Origin: Prochlorococcus marinus str. SB
GTDB lineage: Bacteria > Cyanobacteriota > Cyanobacteriia > PCC-6307 > Cyanobiaceae
DNA length: 64,000 nucleotides
Assembly: GCF_000760115.1 (NCBI RefSeq)
Contig: NZ_JNAS01000002.1
Coordinates: 1,173,530-1,237,529 of the forward strand
Direction: 5' to 3'
Shown: in pieces, positions 43,401-55,043 of the stretch
Layout of the letters: the number at the start of each line of letters is the position of its first letter
Numbering within the stretch: position 1 is the stretch's first letter
The notes under the pieces: model-generated
The model's database searches: none
The model's input: the letters and a program-made list of their open reading frames with translations, nothing else
What the model was told of the DNA's origin: nothing
Program-made: the position numbers and the translations under genes

Positions 43401-46400
43401 ATTCGATGTTTGGATATGCAGAATCATTTAATCAAGATATTGGTTATTGGGATGTAAGCAATGGAACTGATTTTCATTCGATGTTTGGATATGCAGAATC
43501 ATTTAATCAAGATATTGGTGATTGGGATGTAAGCAATGGAATTGATTTCTCATATATGTTTAGGAATGCATCCTCATTTAATCAAGATATTGGTTATTGG
43601 GATGTAAGCAATGGAACTGATTTTCATTCGATGTTTGGATATGCAGAATCATTTAATCAAGATATTGGTGATTGGGATGTAAGTAATGGAACTTATTTTG
43701 CTTATATGTTCTATAAAGCAGAAGATTTTAATCAAGATATTGGTAGCTGGGATGTAGGGAATGGAACTAATTTTTATAGTATGTTTGGTAACACACGGAG
43801 ATTTAATCAAGATATTGGAGATTGGGATGTTAGCAATGGGACTAGTTTCTCGTATATGTTTAATAACGCATCAGTATTTAATCAAAATATTGGTGATTGG
43901 GATGTAAGTAATGGAACTGACTTTGTAGGAATGTTTCAGGGGGCAACTTCATTCACTCAATTTAATTCATTTCATTTTGGCTGGACACCAGATGAGAATG
44001 CGAATTTTACAAATATGTTTGCAGATTCTTTTATACCAGTTCTTGATTCTCAATTGGTTGGTGATACGCCCTCAATTAACTACTTTTATCCTTACGTATT
44101 TAAAGATAAAACTACTCTTCAAACTGCTGTCGATGAATGGATAAATGATCAAGATGCTGCGATAGATAATTATGGAGTTATAAGTCTTTGGGATGTAAGT
44201 GCAATAACTGATTTCTCTGGTTTATTCGAAAATAAAGCAACATTTAACGGATATATTAGTAATTGGGATGTAAGTAATGGAACTGACTTTTCAAGAATGT
44301 TCTTTAATGCATCAGAATTTAATCGAGATTTAAGCTATTGGGATGTAAGTAATGGAACTGATTTTGGCGGGATGTTTAGTGGTGCATCAGAATTTAATCA
44401 AAATATTGGTGATTGGGATGTAAGTAATGGAACTGATTTCTCAAGTATGTTTTATGGCGCATCAGCATTTAATCAAGATATTGGAGATTGGGATTTAAGT
44501 AATGGAACTGATTTCTCAAGTATGTTTTATGGCGCATCAGCATTTAATCAAGATATTGGTAGCTGGGGTGTAGGGAATGGAATTGGTTTTAATTCGATGT
44601 TCGCTGGAGCAGAAGTTTTTAATCAAGATATTGGAAGCTGGGATGTAAGTAAAGGAACGAATTTCGTAGATATGTTCTATCGTGCATCAGCATTTAATCA
44701 AGATATTTCTTCTTGGGATGTAAGTTCTGGAAATGATTTTGTTTATATGTTTGATGATGCAAGCTCATTTAACCAAGATATAAGCGTTTGGAACGTTAGT
44801 AGCGGAATTGATTTCAGGGATATGTTCCTGAGGGCAGATGCAATGATTGCAGCTGGATGGTCAGAAACCCCTATTGAATCTGACTTTTCAGGTAAAACTT
44901 ATCTTGGAACTGAGGGAAAAGATATATTAACTGGTGAAGATGGTAATGATGTTTTTAATGGAGGTTCAGAAGATGATGTTTTAAGAGGAGGTAAAGGTCA
45001 TGACACTTATTATGTTGATAGCAAAGATGATCTCGTTACAGAAAAATCAGGAGAAGGTATTGATCTAATTTATTCCTCAGTTACATATACTGCTTCTTCT
45101 TATGTGGAAGATCTTACTCTTACAGGTACATCTAATATCAATGGTTCTGGTAATGATTTAGATAATACGATTAGAGGAAATTCTGGTGATAATAAACTTT
45201 ATGGAAAAGATGGAGATGATATTTTCTATGGAGGAGATGGTAAAGATAGGATATATGGCTGGAAGGGAGAAGATATAATTTACGGAGGAGATGGAGATGA
45301 TTACTTAAAAGGTCATTACAGTAAAGATAAATTATATGGAGGAGATGGCGATGATACTTTATTGGGTGGAACAAGCTCCGACATGCTTTATGGAGGAGAA
45401 GGTAATGACAAACTATATGGAGAATCCAGCGCTGATATTCTTTATGGTGGTGCTGGAGAAGATACCTTATCTGGTGGAACAAGTACAGATATTCTTTTTG
45501 GAGGAGATGATAATGACAAGCTTTATGGCGGTAGCAGTTCTGACCTTCTTTATGGAGAAGATGGCGATGATTATTTAAAAGGTCATTCCAGTGCCGACAT
45601 ACTTTATGGTGGTAATGGTAATGATTATTTAAGAGGAGGCTCCAGTTCTGATGAACTTTATGGTGGAGCTGGAGATGATCGGTTAAAAGGAGAATCCGGC
45701 AGTGACAAAATGTATGGCGGAGATGGAGATGATACTTATTATGTGAGCAGTAAAAGTGACAGTGTCACAGAAGAAGAGAATGAAGGAACTGATTTAATTT
45801 ATTCATCAGTTACATTTACGGCCTCTGCCAATGTAGAAAATTTAACCCTTACTGGTAAAGGCAATATCTCAGGATCTGGTAATGAATTAGATAATACGCT
45901 TACTGGAAATGACAAAGCTAACAAGCTTTATGGCAAAAGTGGTGATGACAAATTATATGGAGGAAAAGGTAATGACAGATTATATGGCTCAGAGGGAGTA
46001 GATACTCTTTATGGAGAAAGTGGTAACGATTATTTAAAAGCACATTCTGGTAATGATATTCTCTGGGGAGGAAGTGGTAAGGATTATCTAAGAGGAGGAG
46101 AAGATGATGACGAATTATATGGAGGATCCAGTTCCGACAAATTATATGGAGAAGATGGTGACGATTATTTAGATGGAGGATCCAGTGCCGATAAACTTTA
46201 TGGCGGAGCAGGAAATGATGAACTCTGGGGAGGGACAAGTGCAGATAAACTTTATGGAGGAGATGGAGATGATTATTTAGAAGGTGAAAGTAGTAAAGAT
46301 ACACTTTATGGAGGTAATGGTGATGATGATTTATATGGAGGGACAAGTGCAGATAAACTTTATGGCGGTGCTGGGTCTGATCTGTTAGAAGGAGAAGATG

Positions 46401-46816
46401 GAGATGATTACCTGAAAGGACATTCTGGAATTGATTATCTATATGGTGGAGAAGATGATGATTATCTAAGAGGTGGAGATGATGGAGATTATTTATTTGG
46501 AGAAAGTGGAGATGACTTATTAAAAGGAGAAGATGGCGATGATATTTTAGTTGGAGGTTTAGGTAAAGATGATCTTTATGGTGGAAGTGGAAATGATATT
46601 TTTGTATTAACTGCAGGAAGTGGTTATGACAGAATTAGAGATTTTAAAAAAGGAGAAGATAAAATCGATAAAGCGGACTTTAATCTTAGGGAATTAGGAG
46701 TTTTTGACAGTGGTAAAAATATGAAGGTCTATATAGATGAAAATAAAAGTGATTTGCTGGCAATAATTTATAACAACAACATAGACGATGGATTAATATC
46801 TGATTTTATTTTTTAA
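40478..46816 (+). CDS. Giant secreted protein: beta-propeller, Ig-like, DUF285 arrays, RTX, 2112 aa
   Basis: Order: seven copies of a unit of about 57 residues ([33 protein letters not shown]; about 3-398), the number for a seven-bladed propeller; a Big_5 Ig-like domain (about 402-515); three BspA/DUF285 arrays (about 523-845, 862-1181, 1208-1461) of 25-residue repeats (MF-x2-A-x2[14 protein letters not shown]), each opened by a [11 protein letters not shown] cap; RTX nonapeptides with two DTYYV/LTLTG caps (about 1482-2041); and an [12 protein letters not shown] secretion tail. No Sec signal peptide, so type I export is likely. It is probably an adhesin or surface layer protein. The RTX half is nearly identical at the DNA level to the next giant gene. 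Confidence 0.9.
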   Translation: MSSSYSEIGFTQLGTDINGEAANDYSGRSVSLSDDGSIVAIGANRNNGNGSYSGHTRIYQYANETWTKLGTDIDGEAANDYSGYSVSLSADGSIVAIGANGNDGNGSLSGHTRIYQYANETWTQLGTDIDGEAAYDYSGRSVSLSADGSIVAIGADYNNGNGTYSGHTRIYQYANETWTQLGTDIDGEAAYDYSGRSVSLSDDGSIVAIGAFGNDGNNGNGSYSGHTRIYQYAIGKWTQLGTDIDGEAANDYSGYSVSLSGDGSIVAIGAFGNNGNGTYSGHTRIYQYANETWTQLGTDIDGEASYDYSGYSVSLSADGSIVAIGAYRNNGNGNYSGHTRIYQYANETWTKLGTDIDGEAANDFSGYSVSLSADGSIVAIGAYGNDGNGDNSGHARIYQQVDTIDPIISSVSPADNATAVATDSNIVLNFSEAVDVGTGNIVIYKSSDDSEVETFNVASSGLISGSGSTQITINPSKNFEAFSEYYVKIDSNAFDDSFGNSFAGINDKKTLNFKTGAHVFGNKTSLETAVDEWINDQDTAIDTYGDINTWDVSQITDFSELFVDRTSFNSDISNWDVSNGTDFTGMFRNASSFNQDIGDWNVVNGIYFDGMFRNASSFNQDIGDWNVVNGTDFPGMFREASSFNQDIGSWDVRNGTDFYAMFYGASEFNQDIGGWNVGSGTDFGLMFYAAEDFNQDIGDWNVVNGLYFDGMFRNASSFNQDIGGWNVGSGTDFGLMFYAAEDFNQDIGDWNVVNGIYFDGMFYAAEDFNQDIGSWDVSNGTNFDGMFEKADAFNQDIGSWDVSNGTNFGGMFFGVKYFNQDISTWTIDDEANLTDMFYGADLMQSYQGVDATPSIAYFNPFEDKASLQTAVDEWINDQDTAIDTYGDINTWDVSAITDFSSLFLNKTTFNSDISNWDVSSGTDFSHMFDAASAFNQDIGDWDVSNGTDFSYMFYAAEDFNQDIGYWDVSNGTDFHSMFGYAESFNQDIGYWDVSNGTDFHSMFGYAESFNQDIGDWDVSNGIDFSYMFRNASSFNQDIGYWDVSNGTDFHSMFGYAESFNQDIGDWDVSNGTYFAYMFYKAEDFNQDIGSWDVGNGTNFYSMFGNTRRFNQDIGDWDVSNGTSFSYMFNNASVFNQNIGDWDVSNGTDFVGMFQGATSFTQFNSFHFGWTPDENANFTNMFADSFIPVLDSQLVGDTPSINYFYPYVFKDKTTLQTAVDEWINDQDAAIDNYGVISLWDVSAITDFSGLFENKATFNGYISNWDVSNGTDFSRMFFNASEFNRDLSYWDVSNGTDFGGMFSGASEFNQNIGDWDVSNGTDFSSMFYGASAFNQDIGDWDLSNGTDFSSMFYGASAFNQDIGSWGVGNGIGFNSMFAGAEVFNQDIGSWDVSKGTNFVDMFYRASAFNQDISSWDVSSGNDFVYMFDDASSFNQDISVWNVSSGIDFRDMFLRADAMIAAGWSETPIESDFSGKTYLGTEGKDILTGEDGNDVFNGGSEDDVLRGGKGHDTYYVDSKDDLVTEKSGEGIDLIYSSVTYTASSYVEDLTLTGTSNINGSGNDLDNTIRGNSGDNKLYGKDGDDIFYGGDGKDRIYGWKGEDIIYGGDGDDYLKGHYSKDKLYGGDGDDTLLGGTSSDMLYGGEGNDKLYGESSADILYGGAGEDTLSGGTSTDILFGGDDNDKLYGGSSSDLLYGEDGDDYLKGHSSADILYGGNGNDYLRGGSSSDELYGGAGDDRLKGESGSDKMYGGDGDDTYYVSSKSDSVTEEENEGTDLIYSSVTFTASANVENLTLTGKGNISGSGNELDNTLTGNDKANKLYGKSGDDKLYGGKGNDRLYGSEGVDTLYGESGNDYLKAHSGNDILWGGSGKDYLRGGEDDDELYGGSSSDKLYGEDGDDYLDGGSSADKLYGGAGNDELWGGTSADKLYGGDGDDYLEGESSKDTLYGGNGDDDLYGGTSADKLYGGAGSDLLEGEDGDDYLKGHSGIDYLYGGEDDDYLRGGDDGDYLFGESGDDLLKGEDGDDILVGGLGKDDLYGGSGNDIFVLTAGSGYDRIRDFKKGEDKIDKADFNLRELGVFDSGKNMKVYIDENKSDLLAIIYNNNIDDGLISDFIF
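44893..46660 (+). repeat. RTX-coding direct repeat, copy 1
   Basis: About 1.77 kb that matches 51165-52932 base for base over long stretches at a constant offset of 6272, with no net insertion or deletion. It begins at GGTAAAACTTATCTTGGAAC and ends in the secretion-tail region. Recent duplication or gene conversion is likely. Confidence 0.85.
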
Positions 46817-47298
46817 ATTAGATTAGGTATTCCAGAGAATGAAAAAGGAGATTATTAATCATTTAATCAAGCGCTTATAACTTAAAGGGCTTTTAAAGAT
46901 TGTGCACCTTTTCAGAATCTCCGAAGATCCTAGAGCCTCCCCTAGAGCCCCTTTCTCATTTGAGAATGCAGACAATAAAAAAGCGAGTTGGGAGACTTGC
47001 TAGGATTACTTGGTTTTTAAGAGTCGGGGTGGCAGGATTCGAACCTGCGACCTAGTGCTCCCAAAGCACCTGCTAAGCAAAATGCGACAGCCCCTATGAG
47101 AAACAAGTGAGGCTATAGCTTATTAGTTGGTATAAAAGAAAAATATTTGAGTCTCAGAATTTTGTAAGAAATAGCAAGGTGTGGCATAAATAAGCAAAAT
47201 CTCACTCAAATCTCCTGCAGTTACCACTAAATGCCTCGAATGTTTTTTTTATTTTGATAAGATAATTCTATATTTCTAAGTAGTAAATTTATATCAGA
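46817..47298. other. Gene-free stretch carrying a tRNA-Pro attachment remnant
   Basis: Order: a direct-repeat pair CCTAGAGCCTCCCCTAGAGC (about 46930), a decayed terminator stem (GCGAGT/ACTTGC), a tRNA-Pro 3' fragment, a 25-base sequence (47104-47128) repeated exactly at 53352, GAGTCTCAG, and the CATAAATAAGCAAAATCTC segment. Confidence 0.6.
47017..47090 (-). repeat. tRNA-Pro(UGG) 3'-half fragment
   Basis: Keeps the T arm (GGATTCGAACCTGCGA on the plus strand) and the anticodon stem-loop (GTGCTCCCAAAGCACC) of the intact tRNA at 60992, then diverges (TGCTAAGCAAAATGCGACAG). The D arm and the 5' acceptor strand are lost. It is not a functional tRNA and looks like a left-behind attachment site. Confidence 0.75.
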
Positions 47299-50200
47299 AT
47301 GGCCTCTAACATTGAAATTTATGTTTCAGGAGGTAATTTTTCTAATCCTTATTATCAATTTTATTCAGATTCAAGTGGAAATAATGAAATATCATCTTTA
47401 AATTTAAATTCAAATTTAACTTATACTTTTAGAAGATTAAATAGTGTTAATTCACATCCATTTTATGTAAGTGATAGTGGTGTTGGAAATAATTCAAGTT
47501 CATCAATATCAATTAGTGGTGATGGGAGCGCCACCTCAGGTATTAGAGGAGATGAAACATTCACGATAACTTTTAATAAAGAACAGACAGAAATCAGCGA
47601 ATTAACCTTTTATTGCACTGCTCATTCAAGTATGCAATCTAGTTTTAATATTGATAATTGGGATCCTCATATATTTACTAATAGATCAGAACTTGATACT
47701 GCAGTAGATGCATGGATAGATGATCAAGATGCTGCGACAGCAACTTATGGCGACATAAATACTTGGGATGTAAGAGCAATAACTGATTTTTCAGAATTAT
47801 TTAAAGACAAAACATCATTTAATTCTGACATAAGCAATTGGGATGTAAGCAAGGGAAATAACTTCTCGCAGATGTTCCATAATGCATCTGAATTTAATCA
47901 AGATATCGGCACTTGGGATGTAAGTAAAGGAAATAATTTTTCATGGATGTTTAGTGGGGCCAAAGATTTTAATCAAGATATTGGTAACTGGGATGTAAGT
48001 AATGGAACTGACTTTTCTGTTATGTTTTATTCCACAAGGGAATTTAACCAAGATATAAGCAAATGGGATGTAAGCAAAGGAACAGATTTTGCATGGATGT
48101 TCCAATATGCGAATTCCTTTAATCAAGATATTGGTGATTGGGATGTGAGTAATGCAACTAGTTTGTATAGAATGTTTGCTCTCTCTGCATTTAATCAAGA
48201 TTTAAGTAACTGGACAGTAAATGAGAATGTCTATTTTCTAAACATATTTGCAGGTGCTGACCTCATGCAATCTAATCAGGGGGTTGGAGATACTCCATCT
48301 ATCTACTATTTTAATCCTTTCCCAGATAAGGCCACTCTTCAAACTGCTATAGATGCATGGATAAATGATCAAAATTCTGCAAAAGAACTTTATGGAGATA
48401 TTAACAAATGGGATGTAAGTCAAATAACAGATTTCTCTAGTCTTTTTGAAGATGAAGATACATTTAATTCAGATATAAGTAATTGGGATGTAAGTAATGG
48501 AATATTTTTTAATTCAATGTTCGAAGGCGCTACTGAATTTAATCAAGATATAAGTAATTGGAATGTAAGTAATGGAACTAATTTTTTAGATATGTTCGCT
48601 CTTGCCTCTGATTTCAATCAAGATATTGGCAGCTGGGATGTAAGCAACGGAACTAACTTCTCGCAGATGTTTTATGAGGCAGATTCATTTAATCAAGATA
48701 TAGGTGATTGGGATGTAAGTAAAGGAAATGATTTTTCATATATGTTTGATAAGACAGAAGACTTCAATCAAGAGATAGGTAATTGGGATGTAAGTAATGG
48801 AACTGATTTTAGTTACATGTTCAGATCTGCAAGTTCTTTTAATCAGAATATTGGAGGTTGGGATGTAAGTAATGGAACTAATTTTTCTAGAATGTTTTTC
48901 AACGCAGATTCATTTAATCAGGATATTGGCAGTTGGGATGTAAGTAACGGGAAGAAGTTTGGGGCAATGTTTACTGGGGCAGATTCATTTAATCAAGATA
49001 TAGGTGATTGGGATGTAAGTAAAGGAAATGATTTCTCATTGATGTTTGCTTATACCCCTGAATTTAATCAAGACATTGGCGGTTGGGATGTAAGCAATGG
49101 AACTAGCTTCGCGCAGATGTTTTATGAGGCAGATTCATTTAATCAAGATATAGGTGATTGGGATGTAAGTAGTGGAAGTGATTTAAAATTTATGTTTGCC
49201 TATGCCTCGGGTTTTGATCAAGATTTAAGCAGCTGGACACCGAGTGAAAATGCCTCTCTTACATCCATGTTTGAGGGCGCAGATCTCATGCAATCTAACC
49301 AAGGGGTTGGCAATACACCTTCAATTTACTACTTTTATCCCTATGTATTTACGAATAAGACTACTCTTCAAACTGCTGTTGATGAATGGATAGATGATCA
49401 AGATGCCGCCAGAGAAACTTATGGAGATATTAATAAATGGGATGTAAGTCAAATAACTGATTTTTCTGAATTATTTAAAGACAAAAGATCATTTAATTCT
49501 GATATTGGTGATTGGGATGTAAGTGCCGGAACTGACTTTTCTGAAATGTTTTACAACACAGAGGCATTTAATCAAGATATTGGGGATTGGGATGTAAGTA
49601 AGGGAACTGATTTCTCATGGATGTTCTATCGTGCAAGATTTTTTAATCAAGATATTGGTGATTGGGATGTAAGTAAGGGAACTGATTTCTCGAAGATGTT
49701 TCATGATACTCCAAACTTTAATCAAGATATAGGTAATTGGGATGTAAGTAATGGAACTGACTTTAGCTACATGTTCAGGTCAGCATATGTGTTTGATCAA
49801 GATATTGGGGATTGGGATGTAAGTAACGGAATCGACTTTTCTCAAATGTTCTTGGATTCAAATTCATTTAATCAAGGTATTGGCGGTTGGGATGTAAGTA
49901 AGGGAAATAATTTCATGGAGATGTTTTATCACGCAGATTCATTTAATCAAGATATAGGTGATTGGGATGTAAGTAATGGAACTGATTTCAGGTTGATGTT
50001 TTATGAGGCAGATTCATTTAATCAAGATATAGGTAATTGGGATGTAAGTAGCGGAACTAATTTCTCAGATATGTTTTATGAGGCAGATTTATTTAATCAA
50101 GATATTAGTGATTGGGATGTAAGTAATGGAATATATTTCGCAGGGATGTTTAAAGATGCAGATTCATTTAATCAAGATATAGGTGATTGGGATGTAAGTA

Positions 50201-53088
50201 ATGGAACTTATTTCAAGCAAATGTTTAAAGATGCAGATTCATTTAATCAAGACTTGAGAAACTGGACACTAAATGAGAATGCCTATTTTGAAGAGATATT
50301 TAAAGGCGCCGATCTCATGCAATCTAAACAGGGGGTTGGCGATACTCCATCTATTTATTATTTTAATCCCTTCCCAGATAAAACCACTCTTCAAACTGCC
50401 GTTGATGCATGGATAGATGATCAAGATGCGGCGAAAGAACTTTATGGAGATATTAATCAATGGGATGTGAGTGCAATAACAGATTTTTCTAGCCTCTTTC
50501 GCGATAAGTCTACCTTTAACTCAGATGTAAGTAACTGGGATGTAAGTAATGGAACTGATTTCTCAAGTATGTTTTATGGCGCGTCAGCATTTAATCAAGA
50601 TATTGGAGATTGGGATTTAAGTAATGGAACTTATTTTTCTAATATGTTTTCTAGCGCCCATGTTTTTAATCAAGATATTAGTAGTTGGGATGTAAGTAAT
50701 GGAACTTATTTTTCTAATATGTTTTCTAACGCCTATGTTTTTAACCAAGATATTAGTAGTTGGGATGTAAGTAATGGAATTTCTTTTGGCTTTATGTTTT
50801 TATACTCAGAAGCATTTAATCAAGATATTAGTCATTGGGACGTAAGGAATGGAACTAATTTTGAATTTATGTTCCTTGGGACAGATGAGTTTAATCAAGA
50901 TATTAGTAGTTGGGACGTAAGTAGTGGAACTAATTTTAGGTATATGTTTACTGGTGCATCTGCTTTTAATCAAGATATTAGTAGTTGGGACGTAAGTAAT
51001 GGAACTAATTTCTCTAATATGTTTTCTAAAGCAGATTCATTTAATCAAGATATAAGCGTTTGGAACGCAAGTAACGTAACTGATTTTTCTTCGATGTTCG
51101 AAGAATCAGATGCAATGCTTGCTAATGGATGGTCAGAAACACCTACTGCATCTGATTTTATAGGTAAAACTTATCTTGGAACTGAGGGAAAAGATATATT
51201 AACTGGTGAAGATGGTAATGATTTTATAAATGGAGGCTTAAAAGATGACGTTCTAACTGGAGGTAAAGGACATGATACTTATTACGTTGATAGCAAAGAT
51301 GATCGTGTTACAGAAAAATCAGGAGAAGGTATTGATCTAATTTATTCCTCAGTTACATATACTGCTTCTTCCTATGTAGAAGATCTTACTCTTACGGGAT
51401 CATCCAATATCAATGGATCTGGTAACGATTTAGATAACACGCTTAGAGGAAATACTGGAGACAATAAACTTTATGGAAAAGATGGAGATGACGAACTATA
51501 TGGAGGAGATGGTAATGATAAAATTTATGGCTGGAAAGGAGAAGATATTATTTACGGAGAAGATGGAGATGATTATTTAAAAGGTCATTACAGCAAAGAT
51601 AAATTATATGGAGGAGCTGGCGATGATACTTTATTGGGTGGCACAAGTTCCGACGAGCTCTATGGAGGAGATGGTGATGATGAATTATATGGAGAATCTA
51701 GTGCTGATAAATTGTATGGAGATGCGGGAGCAGATATTTTATATGGAGGAACAAGTACAGATATTCTTTATGGAGGAGATGATAATGACAAGCTTTATGG
51801 CGGCAGCAGTTCTGACCTTCTTTATGGAGAAGATGGCGATGATTACCTGAAAGGACATTCCAGTGCCGATAAACTTTATGGTGGTAATGGTAATGATTAT
51901 TTAAGAGGAGGATCCAGTTCTGATGAACTTTATGGAGGTGCTGGAGATGACCGGTTAAAAGGAGAATCCGGTAGCGATAAAATGTATGGAGGAGATGATA
52001 ATGACACTTTTTATGTCAGCAGCAAAAGTGACAGTGTCACAGAAGAAGAGAATGAAGGAACTGATTTAATTTATTCATCAGTTACATTTACAGCCTCTGC
52101 CAATGTAGAGAATCTAACCCTTACTGGTAAAGGCAATATCTCCGGATCTGGTAATGATTTAGATAATACGCTTACTGGAAATGACAAAGCGAATAAACTT
52201 TACGGTAAAAGTGGTGATGACACATTATATGGAGGAAAAGGTAATGACAGATTATATGGCTCAGAAGGAGCAGATACTCTTTATGGAGAAAGCGGTAATG
52301 ATTATCTAAAAGCACATTCTGGTAATGACATCCTCTGGGGAGGAAGTGGTAAAGATTATCTAAGAGGAGGAGATGATGATGACAGATTATATGGAGAATC
52401 CAGTGCCGACAAATTATATGGAGAAGATGGTAATGATTATTTAGATGGCGGATCCAGTGCCGATAAACTTTATGGCGGAGCAGGAAATGACATTCTCTGG
52501 GGAGGTACAAGTGCAGATAAACTTTATGGCGGAGATGGAGATGATTATTTAGAAGGTGAAAGTAGTAAAGATACACTTTATGGAGGTAATGGTAATGATG
52601 ATCTGTATGGAGGAACAAGTGCAGATAAACTTTATGGCGGTGCTGGGTCTGATCTTTTAGAAGGAGAAAGTGGAGATGATTACCTGAAAGGACATTCTGG
52701 AATTGACTATCTATATGGTGGAGAAGACGATGATTATCTAAGAGGCGGAGATGATGGAGATTATTTATATGGAGAAAGTGGCGATGACTTATTAAAAGGA
52801 GAAGATGGAGACGACATTTTAACTGGAGGTTTAGGTAAAGATGATTTATATGGTGGAAGTGGAAATGATATTTTTGTATTAACTGCAGGAAGTGGTTATG
52901 ACAGAATTAGAGATTTTGAAAAGGGAGAAGATAGAATTTTTCTTGGAAACTTTGATATATTGCAACTCGGAGCCTTTGACAGTGGCAAGAATCTAAAAGT
53001 TTATTTAGATCAAGAGAAAAATGATTTGCTGGCAATAGTCTATGGCCAAAATTTATCCGACGTAGAACTATCTGATATTATTTTTTGA
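47299..53088 (+). CDS. Giant secreted protein: cupredoxin-like, DUF285 arrays, RTX, 1929 aa
   Basis: Residues 1-118 look like a blue-copper (cupredoxin-like) domain with candidate ligands His53 (NSHPFYV), Cys106, His109 and Met112 (FYCTAHSSM). Four DUF285 arrays follow (about 128-335, 343-665, 684-1012, 1027-1285), each opened by a [13 protein letters not shown] cap. RTX repeats with two DTYYV/LTLTG caps run about 1291-1860. The tail is [20 protein letters not shown]. No Sec signal, so type I export is expected. It is the tandem relative of the 2112-aa protein, sharing the DUF285 and RTX parts but with a different N-terminal head. Likely at the cell surface. Confidence 0.9.
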   Translation: MASNIEIYVSGGNFSNPYYQFYSDSSGNNEISSLNLNSNLTYTFRRLNSVNSHPFYVSDSGVGNNSSSSISISGDGSATSGIRGDETFTITFNKEQTEISELTFYCTAHSSMQSSFNIDNWDPHIFTNRSELDTAVDAWIDDQDAATATYGDINTWDVRAITDFSELFKDKTSFNSDISNWDVSKGNNFSQMFHNASEFNQDIGTWDVSKGNNFSWMFSGAKDFNQDIGNWDVSNGTDFSVMFYSTREFNQDISKWDVSKGTDFAWMFQYANSFNQDIGDWDVSNATSLYRMFALSAFNQDLSNWTVNENVYFLNIFAGADLMQSNQGVGDTPSIYYFNPFPDKATLQTAIDAWINDQNSAKELYGDINKWDVSQITDFSSLFEDEDTFNSDISNWDVSNGIFFNSMFEGATEFNQDISNWNVSNGTNFLDMFALASDFNQDIGSWDVSNGTNFSQMFYEADSFNQDIGDWDVSKGNDFSYMFDKTEDFNQEIGNWDVSNGTDFSYMFRSASSFNQNIGGWDVSNGTNFSRMFFNADSFNQDIGSWDVSNGKKFGAMFTGADSFNQDIGDWDVSKGNDFSLMFAYTPEFNQDIGGWDVSNGTSFAQMFYEADSFNQDIGDWDVSSGSDLKFMFAYASGFDQDLSSWTPSENASLTSMFEGADLMQSNQGVGNTPSIYYFYPYVFTNKTTLQTAVDEWIDDQDAARETYGDINKWDVSQITDFSELFKDKRSFNSDIGDWDVSAGTDFSEMFYNTEAFNQDIGDWDVSKGTDFSWMFYRARFFNQDIGDWDVSKGTDFSKMFHDTPNFNQDIGNWDVSNGTDFSYMFRSAYVFDQDIGDWDVSNGIDFSQMFLDSNSFNQGIGGWDVSKGNNFMEMFYHADSFNQDIGDWDVSNGTDFRLMFYEADSFNQDIGNWDVSSGTNFSDMFYEADLFNQDISDWDVSNGIYFAGMFKDADSFNQDIGDWDVSNGTYFKQMFKDADSFNQDLRNWTLNENAYFEEIFKGADLMQSKQGVGDTPSIYYFNPFPDKTTLQTAVDAWIDDQDAAKELYGDINQWDVSAITDFSSLFRDKSTFNSDVSNWDVSNGTDFSSMFYGASAFNQDIGDWDLSNGTYFSNMFSSAHVFNQDISSWDVSNGTYFSNMFSNAYVFNQDISSWDVSNGISFGFMFLYSEAFNQDISHWDVRNGTNFEFMFLGTDEFNQDISSWDVSSGTNFRYMFTGASAFNQDISSWDVSNGTNFSNMFSKADSFNQDISVWNASNVTDFSSMFEESDAMLANGWSETPTASDFIGKTYLGTEGKDILTGEDGNDFINGGLKDDVLTGGKGHDTYYVDSKDDRVTEKSGEGIDLIYSSVTYTASSYVEDLTLTGSSNINGSGNDLDNTLRGNTGDNKLYGKDGDDELYGGDGNDKIYGWKGEDIIYGEDGDDYLKGHYSKDKLYGGAGDDTLLGGTSSDELYGGDGDDELYGESSADKLYGDAGADILYGGTSTDILYGGDDNDKLYGGSSSDLLYGEDGDDYLKGHSSADKLYGGNGNDYLRGGSSSDELYGGAGDDRLKGESGSDKMYGGDDNDTFYVSSKSDSVTEEENEGTDLIYSSVTFTASANVENLTLTGKGNISGSGNDLDNTLTGNDKANKLYGKSGDDTLYGGKGNDRLYGSEGADTLYGESGNDYLKAHSGNDILWGGSGKDYLRGGDDDDRLYGESSADKLYGEDGNDYLDGGSSADKLYGGAGNDILWGGTSADKLYGGDGDDYLEGESSKDTLYGGNGNDDLYGGTSADKLYGGAGSDLLEGESGDDYLKGHSGIDYLYGGEDDDYLRGGDDGDYLYGESGDDLLKGEDGDDILTGGLGKDDLYGGSGNDIFVLTAGSGYDRIRDFEKGEDRIFLGNFDILQLGAFDSGKNLKVYLDQEKNDLLAIVYGQNLSDVELSDIIF
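51165..52932 (+). repeat. RTX-coding direct repeat, copy 2
   Basis: Copy of 44893-46660 at an offset of 6272. Scattered single-base changes are visible, mostly silent or swapping Asp, Glu, Lys and Asn in the nonapeptides. Confidence 0.85.
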
Positions 53089-53594
53089 TTTGCATACAGA
53101 CTATAGATAAGGTTACTGAGTCAAAATGGGAGTTATAACGGGCGAGCTAACCTCCAAAGTTATCCAAAGCTATACAAATCCTCGCCCATTCCTCGTCCGC
53201 AACGTTTTTGAGACAAATAAGAAATAAAAAAGGCAACCTTGGGATGGCTGCCTATGACTTGGATTTGATTGAAACGGGGCGACAGGATTCGAATCTGCGA
53301 TAGTGCTCCCAAAGCATCCGTACTCCAATTTGGGACAGTAGGTTAAATAATCAAGTGAGGCTATAGCTTATTAGTTAGCATGACAGGGATTAATATGAGT
53401 CTCAGTATTACACTATAGGTATACACGGTTATTAATAATGTACATTAAATCGCTAAATAATCGTTGAAAGTAGACTTAGTGCCTTAATAGTGCCTTAACT
53501 CAATTAAGTTTTAATACAATTCAAATAATTATTTTAGGTAAATAGATTAACCGTACCCGTGACTAGCTAAATTATCAAAAATTAATAATAAAAA
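53089..53594. other. Gene-free stretch carrying a tRNA-Pro attachment remnant
   Basis: Holds CCTCGCCCATTCCTCGTCCG (about 53180), a terminator-like stem GGCAACC/GGCTGCC (53231-53252), the tRNA fragment, the 25-base repeat at 53352-53376, and two direct copies of TAGTGCCTTA (53479 and 53490 region). Confidence 0.6.
53274..53332 (-). repeat. tRNA-Pro(UGG) 3'-half fragment
   Basis: ACGGGGCGACAGGATTCGAA and TAGTGCTCCCAAAGCA are kept, with a three-base loss in the variable region and a mutated T arm. The 5' half is replaced by the GGGACAGTAGGTTAAATAAT sequence also seen near 37610. Confidence 0.75.
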
Positions 53595-53622
53595 GTGAAA
53601 AATTTAAATCTTCTAAAAAAAA
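53595..53622 (+). other. Possible true start of the CsgG-like gene, out of frame by one base
   Basis: GTG at 53595 begins MKNLNLLKK in a different frame. The A8 run at 53615-53622 separates it from the ORF below. With seven A residues the two would join as a textbook signal peptide (MKNLNLLKKSAFLGTALALS). This suggests a recent one-base insertion, slippage or a sequencing error. Confidence 0.55.
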
Positions 53623-53631
53623 TCTGCATTT

Positions 53632-54348
53632 TTGGGTACAGCCTTAGCATTATCAACTTCCTCTCTGCTTCAAAATCCTTCAGCTTATGCGGCCCCATCG
53701 CCAATAACAGTAGCCGTTATTAAAGTGAAAGATAATTCAAATGCACCTTGGTTTAAACCTAGTTATGAAGATAAATTGAGAACAATATTATCTACTGAAC
53801 TTGCTAGCGCAGGTCACTTTACTGTTCTAGAGAGAGATGCATCAACTTTAAAAGAACTAAAACAAGAAGTCAAAAATTTTGGAATCTGGAAAGACGAAGA
53901 CCAAAAAGCTTTGACAAGAGCTAAGTACTATATCTCTGCTGCTTTAAGTGATTTTGCTGAAGTCTCAGACGAAAGTTCTGGGGGTGGTATTGGCTTTAAA
54001 GGCTTTAAAATGGGTAAGAAAAAGTCTAAAAGAGAGTATTATGTTTCTTTTGATTTAAAAGTTATAAATGTAAAAACAGGAGCTATTGCTTACAGTCGTT
54101 CTATTGAAGGTAGTGCTAAAGAAGAATCAGAAAGCTCTGCAATTAGTGGGAATGTGAAAGGCATCTCTTTGGGTCAATCTGAAACGAAGAAAACTAAACT
54201 GCCTGTTACAAGAGCCGTTAGGGCTGCTATGGTTGAAACTGCAGAATATCTTGATTGTGTTCTTTATGTTAAAGACGAATGCATTGCTGAGTATGAAGCT
54301 AAAGATGAGAAAAGAAAACAGAGTAATGACTCCTTAGATCTGTTCTAA
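53632..54348 (+). CDS. CsgG-like outer-membrane secretion protein, 238 aa (5' end unclear)
   Basis: Curli-type CsgG/HfaB fold: ITVAVIKVKDNSNAPWF, then KLRTILSTELASAGHFTVLE, RAKYYISAALSDF, YYVSFDLKVINVKTGAIAYS and a C-terminal AVRAAMVETAEYLDC. The open frame starts at a TTG with the end of a signal peptide (LGTALALSTSSLLQNPSAYA) and probably lost its ATG/GTG by the A8 frame change upstream. CsgG forms an oligomeric outer-membrane pore or an anchoring ring. It lacks a clear lipobox Cys. A paralogue follows 15 bases later. Confidence 0.75.
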   Translation: MGTALALSTSSLLQNPSAYAAPSPITVAVIKVKDNSNAPWFKPSYEDKLRTILSTELASAGHFTVLERDASTLKELKQEVKNFGIWKDEDQKALTRAKYYISAALSDFAEVSDESSGGGIGFKGFKMGKKKSKREYYVSFDLKVINVKTGAIAYSRSIEGSAKEESESSAISGNVKGISLGQSETKKTKLPVTRAVRAAMVETAEYLDCVLYVKDECIAEYEAKDEKRKQSNDSLDLF

Positions 54349-54363
54349 AGATTTTTCCGAAAT

Positions 54364-55041
54364 ATGAAACTTTTAAATAAATTAAAATTCTCCACAATTT
54401 TTTTTATTTGTGGAATAAGTTTTTTCGATATCGGAATTAGAACTAAGGTTTATGCTTATCAAGCGGGTCCTGTTTCTGTTGCTGTTACAAAAGTTACTGA
54501 TAGGTCTGGAGCACCATGGTGGAAAGAGCGTTTTGAGGAAAAGCTAAAGACAATTCTATCCACTGAACTTTCAAGTGCGGGACATTTCCTTGTTATAGAA
54601 AGAGATAGTGAAGCTTTAGCTGATATAAGAAATGAATCACTTATAACTGGAGAAGGAGGAGAGGACCCATATATTCAGATGGCAAAACCAAAATATATTA
54701 TTAGGGCTTATCTAAGTGATTATGAGGATAATTATGTATCATTTGACTTAAAAGTTATCAGTACAAAAACCTCTGCAATAGCTTATAGTCGGTCCATTGA
54801 AGGAACCATATCAAATGAAATTAAAACTGAAAATACATCCATTAATACAAACAATTTTAAATTTCGTGAACAACAAGTAACTGTAAAAAAAACGGTTCCT
54901 ACTCGAGCTATAAGAGCAGCAATTACTGAAATTGCTGAATATCTTGACTGTGTTCTCTATTTAAAAGATGAATGCATTGGAGAATACGAAGCAAAAGAAG
55001 AAAGAAGAAAAAGAAGTAATGATGCTCTTGAAATGTTTTAG
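54364..55041 (+). CDS. CsgG-like protein, 225 aa
   Basis: Intact signal peptide (MKLLNKLKFSTIFFICGISF and so on) followed by the same CsgG-like core: VSVAVTKVTDRSGAPWW, KLKTILSTELSSAGHFLVIE, KYIIRAYLSDYE, YVSFDLKVISTKTSAIAYSR, AIRAAITEIAEYLDC. It lacks the Gly/Lys-rich loop of its neighbour. Probably forms a homo- or hetero-oligomer with it in the outer membrane. Confidence 0.82.
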   Translation: MKLLNKLKFSTIFFICGISFFDIGIRTKVYAYQAGPVSVAVTKVTDRSGAPWWKERFEEKLKTILSTELSSAGHFLVIERDSEALADIRNESLITGEGGEDPYIQMAKPKYIIRAYLSDYEDNYVSFDLKVISTKTSAIAYSRSIEGTISNEIKTENTSINTNNFKFREQQVTVKKTVPTRAIRAAITEIAEYLDCVLYLKDECIGEYEAKEERRKRSNDALEMF

Positions 55042-55043
55042 AA

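Noticed and set aside
40478..46816. CRISPR-like or tandem-repeat array
   Set aside because: The regular repeats are coding (propeller, DUF285 and RTX units) in one open frame, with no spacer-like unique sequences of constant length.
40800..53000. Long minus-strand frames rich in His, Leu and Ile opposite the giant genes
   Set aside because: They mirror the repetitive coding strand (GAT/GGA repeats read backwards give His/Leu/Ser runs), have no start signals and end arbitrarily.
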